Source: Cladochytrium replicatum (lineage: Eukaryota; Chytridiomycota; Chytridiomycetes; Cladochytriales; Cladochytriaceae). From it: a DNA stretch of 64,000 bases. The notes beneath the pieces were generated by a model. That model ran no database searches and was not told the DNA's origin. It worked only from the letters and a program-made list of their open reading frames with translations. The stretch is from assembly GCA_025526935.1 (NCBI GenBank), contig JAHLKD010000077.1:229589-293588 (forward strand), read 5' to 3'. The translations under genes and the position numbers were made by a program. Each line of letters starts with the position of its first letter. Positions within the stretch are counted from its first letter, which is position 1. Shown in pieces: positions 60,813-64,000 of this stretch.

Positions 60813-63800
60813 TCAAGATAGTATATTAAGTGAAGACTGACTGACTAGCCCCAACGAGCCCATGTGTTTAAGGTATAATTTACTTTCAAGAGGTTTAGTT
60901 AAGATGTCCGCGATCATATCAGAAGTATCCAGATGGTGTAACTCCTGATGTTTCTGTTCAACTTGGAGATTCACAAATCTCTCGCGAACGTCCATGTGTT
61001 TAGTCCGTTTGTTGTTGAACAGATTGTTTGCGATAGACTCGGTGGATTGATTGTCTTGCCATAAACGGAGCAGATTGAACGACGTAATTCCGATACCCGT
61101 CATAGGATTTTTCATCCACTTCATCTCAGGCGATAGTTTGTTCAGCGCAAACAGTTCCGCTTCCGACGACGAGGCTGCAATAGTCTGTTGTCGAATCAAC
61201 TGCCAACTGATTGCTGCACTAGCAACCATTACCACGTAACCGGTTCCTGAGTATCTATCTGCATCGCCCGCCCAGTCTGCCTCGGCATAACCTTGTGGGT
61301 TGTTAGCCGAATCAAACGTGTAGAGACCGTCGGGTCTCAGCATCGGAGACGTGATACCAGTCCGTGTATAGTGTAAACCGTAATCCCAAGTACCGAGCAA
61401 ATATCGTTGTAATCGATAGAGAGCCTTTGATTCTGACTGTCGAGGATTAATCTGATGTTGTGCCAAAATATTGGCTGCGTATGAAATATCCGGTCGTGTC
61501 TTAGTCGCCACGTACGATATCTTCATTAACATTGATCAAAATTGTGTTGCCTCGGCATCGGACAGTGTTGGTGTGGTCTCATCAAAGATATATGATTTCG
61601 ACATTGGTGTTTTGGTCGGTTTGATGTTGGTACCCCATAAATTTGCTTCTTCGAGAATCTTCTTTACGTACAATGCATTGCTAAGGAAATATCCTTCCGT
61701 TGTCTGCAATAACTCCATTTTCAGAATCCATTTCGCCTTCGAAGTACTGCCTACTGTGAACAAAGTTTCCAAATCAGTCTGAAACCGATGATATGTGTTT
61801 GGATCTGTGGAAAAATGTAGTATATCATCGACATGAACGGTAGTGTGTTTGCGGGTATATTTGTTGGATTGTATCGCCAGAAAGGACAGATGTCTGCAAT
61901 ATTCCTCACGAAACCAACACTGAGATATTGTTTCCAAAGAGTTTTGTACCATTCTCGAGCTGCCTGGTGTAGACCATACAGACTTTTGAAAAGTCTGCAG
62001 ACGATGGGTCGATTCCGGAAATCTACTTGTCCGAAACCATGAGTGAGTTCGACGTAGTTCTCTTCTTCCAGTATCGCATTGAGATATGCACCCTTGATAT
62101 CAAACTGGAATATTATCATGCCGACTAATGCTGCTAATGCAATCAGAAAACGGATCGTGGACGTTTTCGTAACCGGAGAATAGGTTTCATCGAAATCCAA
62201 TCCTTCAATCTGTGAAAATCCTCGTACAACCCAACGTGCTTTGATTCGAGTAATATTGCCATGTTCGTCAAGCTGATATGTGAAAACCCATTTGCCCGAT
62301 AATAAATTCCGTCCATCAGGTAAAAACGCTTCGGCCCAAGTATTGTTGCCGACTAGTTGTGTGACTTCCTCCTTCATCGCCGCTAACCAGAATGGAGCCT
62401 CATTGGATCGTGATAAAGCCTCACAAGAGTCTTTGGTGCAGTCCGTAAATTTCCATTCGCAATTGGTTGTGTTGGATATGAGGAATCGGCCTTCAGGGTC
62501 CCATCGATATTAGGAACGGATCGGGTAAATAAGGAATTTTGTTTCCTTTTGGCATTCAACAAATGTGCACTTGCTTGACGTTTTCGTTTTCTTGCTGCAT
62601 ACGCTTCATCGGCATCTTCTCCAATGAATTGAAGATCACGTTCGAGTTGTGCATCATATTCCTCGACAGGAGATACAGGAGACAAATTCGGAGATTCTTC
62701 AGTAATGGATTGTGGGGTCGATAAATCAGCATTTGGATCGTAATCAGCATCGTCTGGGTCATCATCGTCTAGTCCATGTAAATGTTCAACAACATGCATG
62801 TCACCGGCTTCTTCTAAGCGGTAATATATGGGGTCGTCGTTCGTATCCTCATCGATTTCTTCGTCTGCAACGGTAGAAATCGGGAAATTGTCTGAGACAA
62901 ACTCAACAGTCGTCTCTTGCACCTCCTGATCCGCGGTTGGTATTTGATCAACATCGAAATATGTCCCAGCCTTCAGTGGATATTGTACCGTAAGATCGTC
63001 GAGTAACTGTGGGGTAGGGTTATAACCAACAAAAACTCCCTCGTGGAACGTAACATGGAAGTATTCGCTTATTGTGTTTGTTGAAAATTGAGTGCTATGA
63101 CGATCTTCAGGTCTTCACCCTTGTATCACAGAAACAGACCTAGTTCAGACTTGTCTCGGATTCTGCGCGCCAACCTTTGTTCGTGTGAGATCCACAAACT
63201 AACGAGTGTTCCAAAGACGTGGATAGTTGCCAAATCTATCCGCTTGTCAAGGTAAGTACAGTACGGAATCGCATTCACAGCTGAATGGAAAGTAGCGTTC
63301 TTGACGACTGCAGCGTATAGGATGGAGAGTTGCACGAATTGAAGTGTTCGTGGTAGTCCAGCTTGTAGCAGCATCGCGTCCGACATATACTTGATCGATT
63401 GTATATTCCGCTCTGATAGACCATCGAGTTCCTCTACTGACGGAGGAGCTGGGTGGACGTGGATGCGAGGAATCTTGGTATTGCACCATTGGATCAACCG
63501 TTTCGTAATCAATTCTCCTGAATCGGAACGTAGTTCAGCAACGTGTAATGGGTGATTTCGATTCTCCACATCAGCGATATGTCGAATCATACTATCCACT
63601 GCATCACTCTTTCGATTCAGGAAGTAGATTGTGATGAAACGAGGTTGTTCGTCGACAATGATCTGCCAATTCTTCTTCTGTCCGTCGTAGATTAAACGTA
63701 CGACATCGGAAAACAGACGGAAAAGTTTCCTCGGAGCTCGACTTATTGTAGAATAAATCGGCTTCTGCTTCAGCTTCGTGCGACTACAGACCAAACAATT

Positions 63801-64000
63801 CTGCATAATTGATTTGTTGACAAGATTGAATGCATCCGGTTCAACCTTGGGCATTTTGATGTTGAGCTTCTCTGCCGTTCGAAAGATCGTCCGTAAGTGG
63901 ATGTGACCAAACTGCTGGTGAAACTTTGCAAGTTCTGTGTACTGTCACTGGCGATAAGTTGGTTGCTCACTCCAACTGTATCTTGAGATGCTCGTTGATT
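60813..64000 (-). pseudogene. Copia family 2 pol (copy E), runs off right edge
   Basis: Read leftward from the edge: integrase HHCC part and core (VDEQPRFITIYFLNRKS, ELRSDSGELITK, DGLSERNIQSIKYMSD), acidic linker (HGLDDDDPDDADYDPN), RT (KARWVVRGFSQIEGLDFDET, GAYLNAILEEENYVELTHGF, HVDDILHFS) and RNase H. Lesions include a frameshift near 63120, one near 62400, one near 61850 and TGA at about 61534. The 5' LTR and Gag would lie beyond 64000. Confidence 0.9.

Overview
The window is nuclear DNA of a fungus, most likely an early-diverging zoosporic (chytrid-like) one. This is inferred from four things: a Zn2Cys6/fungal_trans regulator; many GT-AG introns of about 46-92 bp; a PARN-type deadenylase and a DHX33-type helicase; and an ERICH3-like gene, a family tied to cilia in animals, which fits an organism that keeps a flagellum. 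No bacterial or organellar signature is seen.

Bases 1-17730 are a compact gene island of nine protein genes, spaced from under 100 bp to about 400 bp apart. On the minus strand are an ERICH3-like protein (running off the left edge), a two-domain VOC/glyoxalase-like protein, peptidyl-tRNA hydrolase 2 and an orphan acidic protein. The orphan shares a 92-bp divergent promoter region with PARN. On the plus strand follow PARN, a charged orphan protein, a Zn2Cys6 transcription factor, a DHX33-like DEAH helicase and the glutamate-cysteine ligase catalytic subunit. They are ordinary housekeeping genes with no evident shared pathway.

From about 17.8 kb to the right edge nearly everything is repeats. 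First come hAT debris, a 43-bp tandem repeat, two copies of a short ORF1-only 'half-LINE', a tRNA-Cys gene and a small TAAGG-ended hAT derivative sitting in a tRNA-Cys fragment. A 6.5-kb TAAGG-ended composite element (24253-30718) then carries a hAT transposase gene broken by one G, arrays of a roughly 97-bp repeat facing each other across the gene, a large inverted repeat, and two extra ORFs of unknown function. A Copia RNase H plus LTR (third family), a third half-LINE with a poly(A) tail, and a truncated LINE with coupled ORF1/ORF2 follow.

From 35.06 kb onward two Copia families are interleaved. Family 1 (F1) is present as permuted or inverted decayed copies, several with a 176-bp tandem repeat over the reverse-transcriptase active-site motif. 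Family 2 (F2) forms an array in which one full element (48933-55478) is inserted in another copy of itself with a CTAGC target duplication. Upstream of it the LTR-gag block is duplicated, and the middle copy is a chimera of its two neighbours. Another F2 copy on the minus strand runs off the right edge. Because the repeats are near-identical, the order of blocks after 35 kb should be treated as assembly-dependent.
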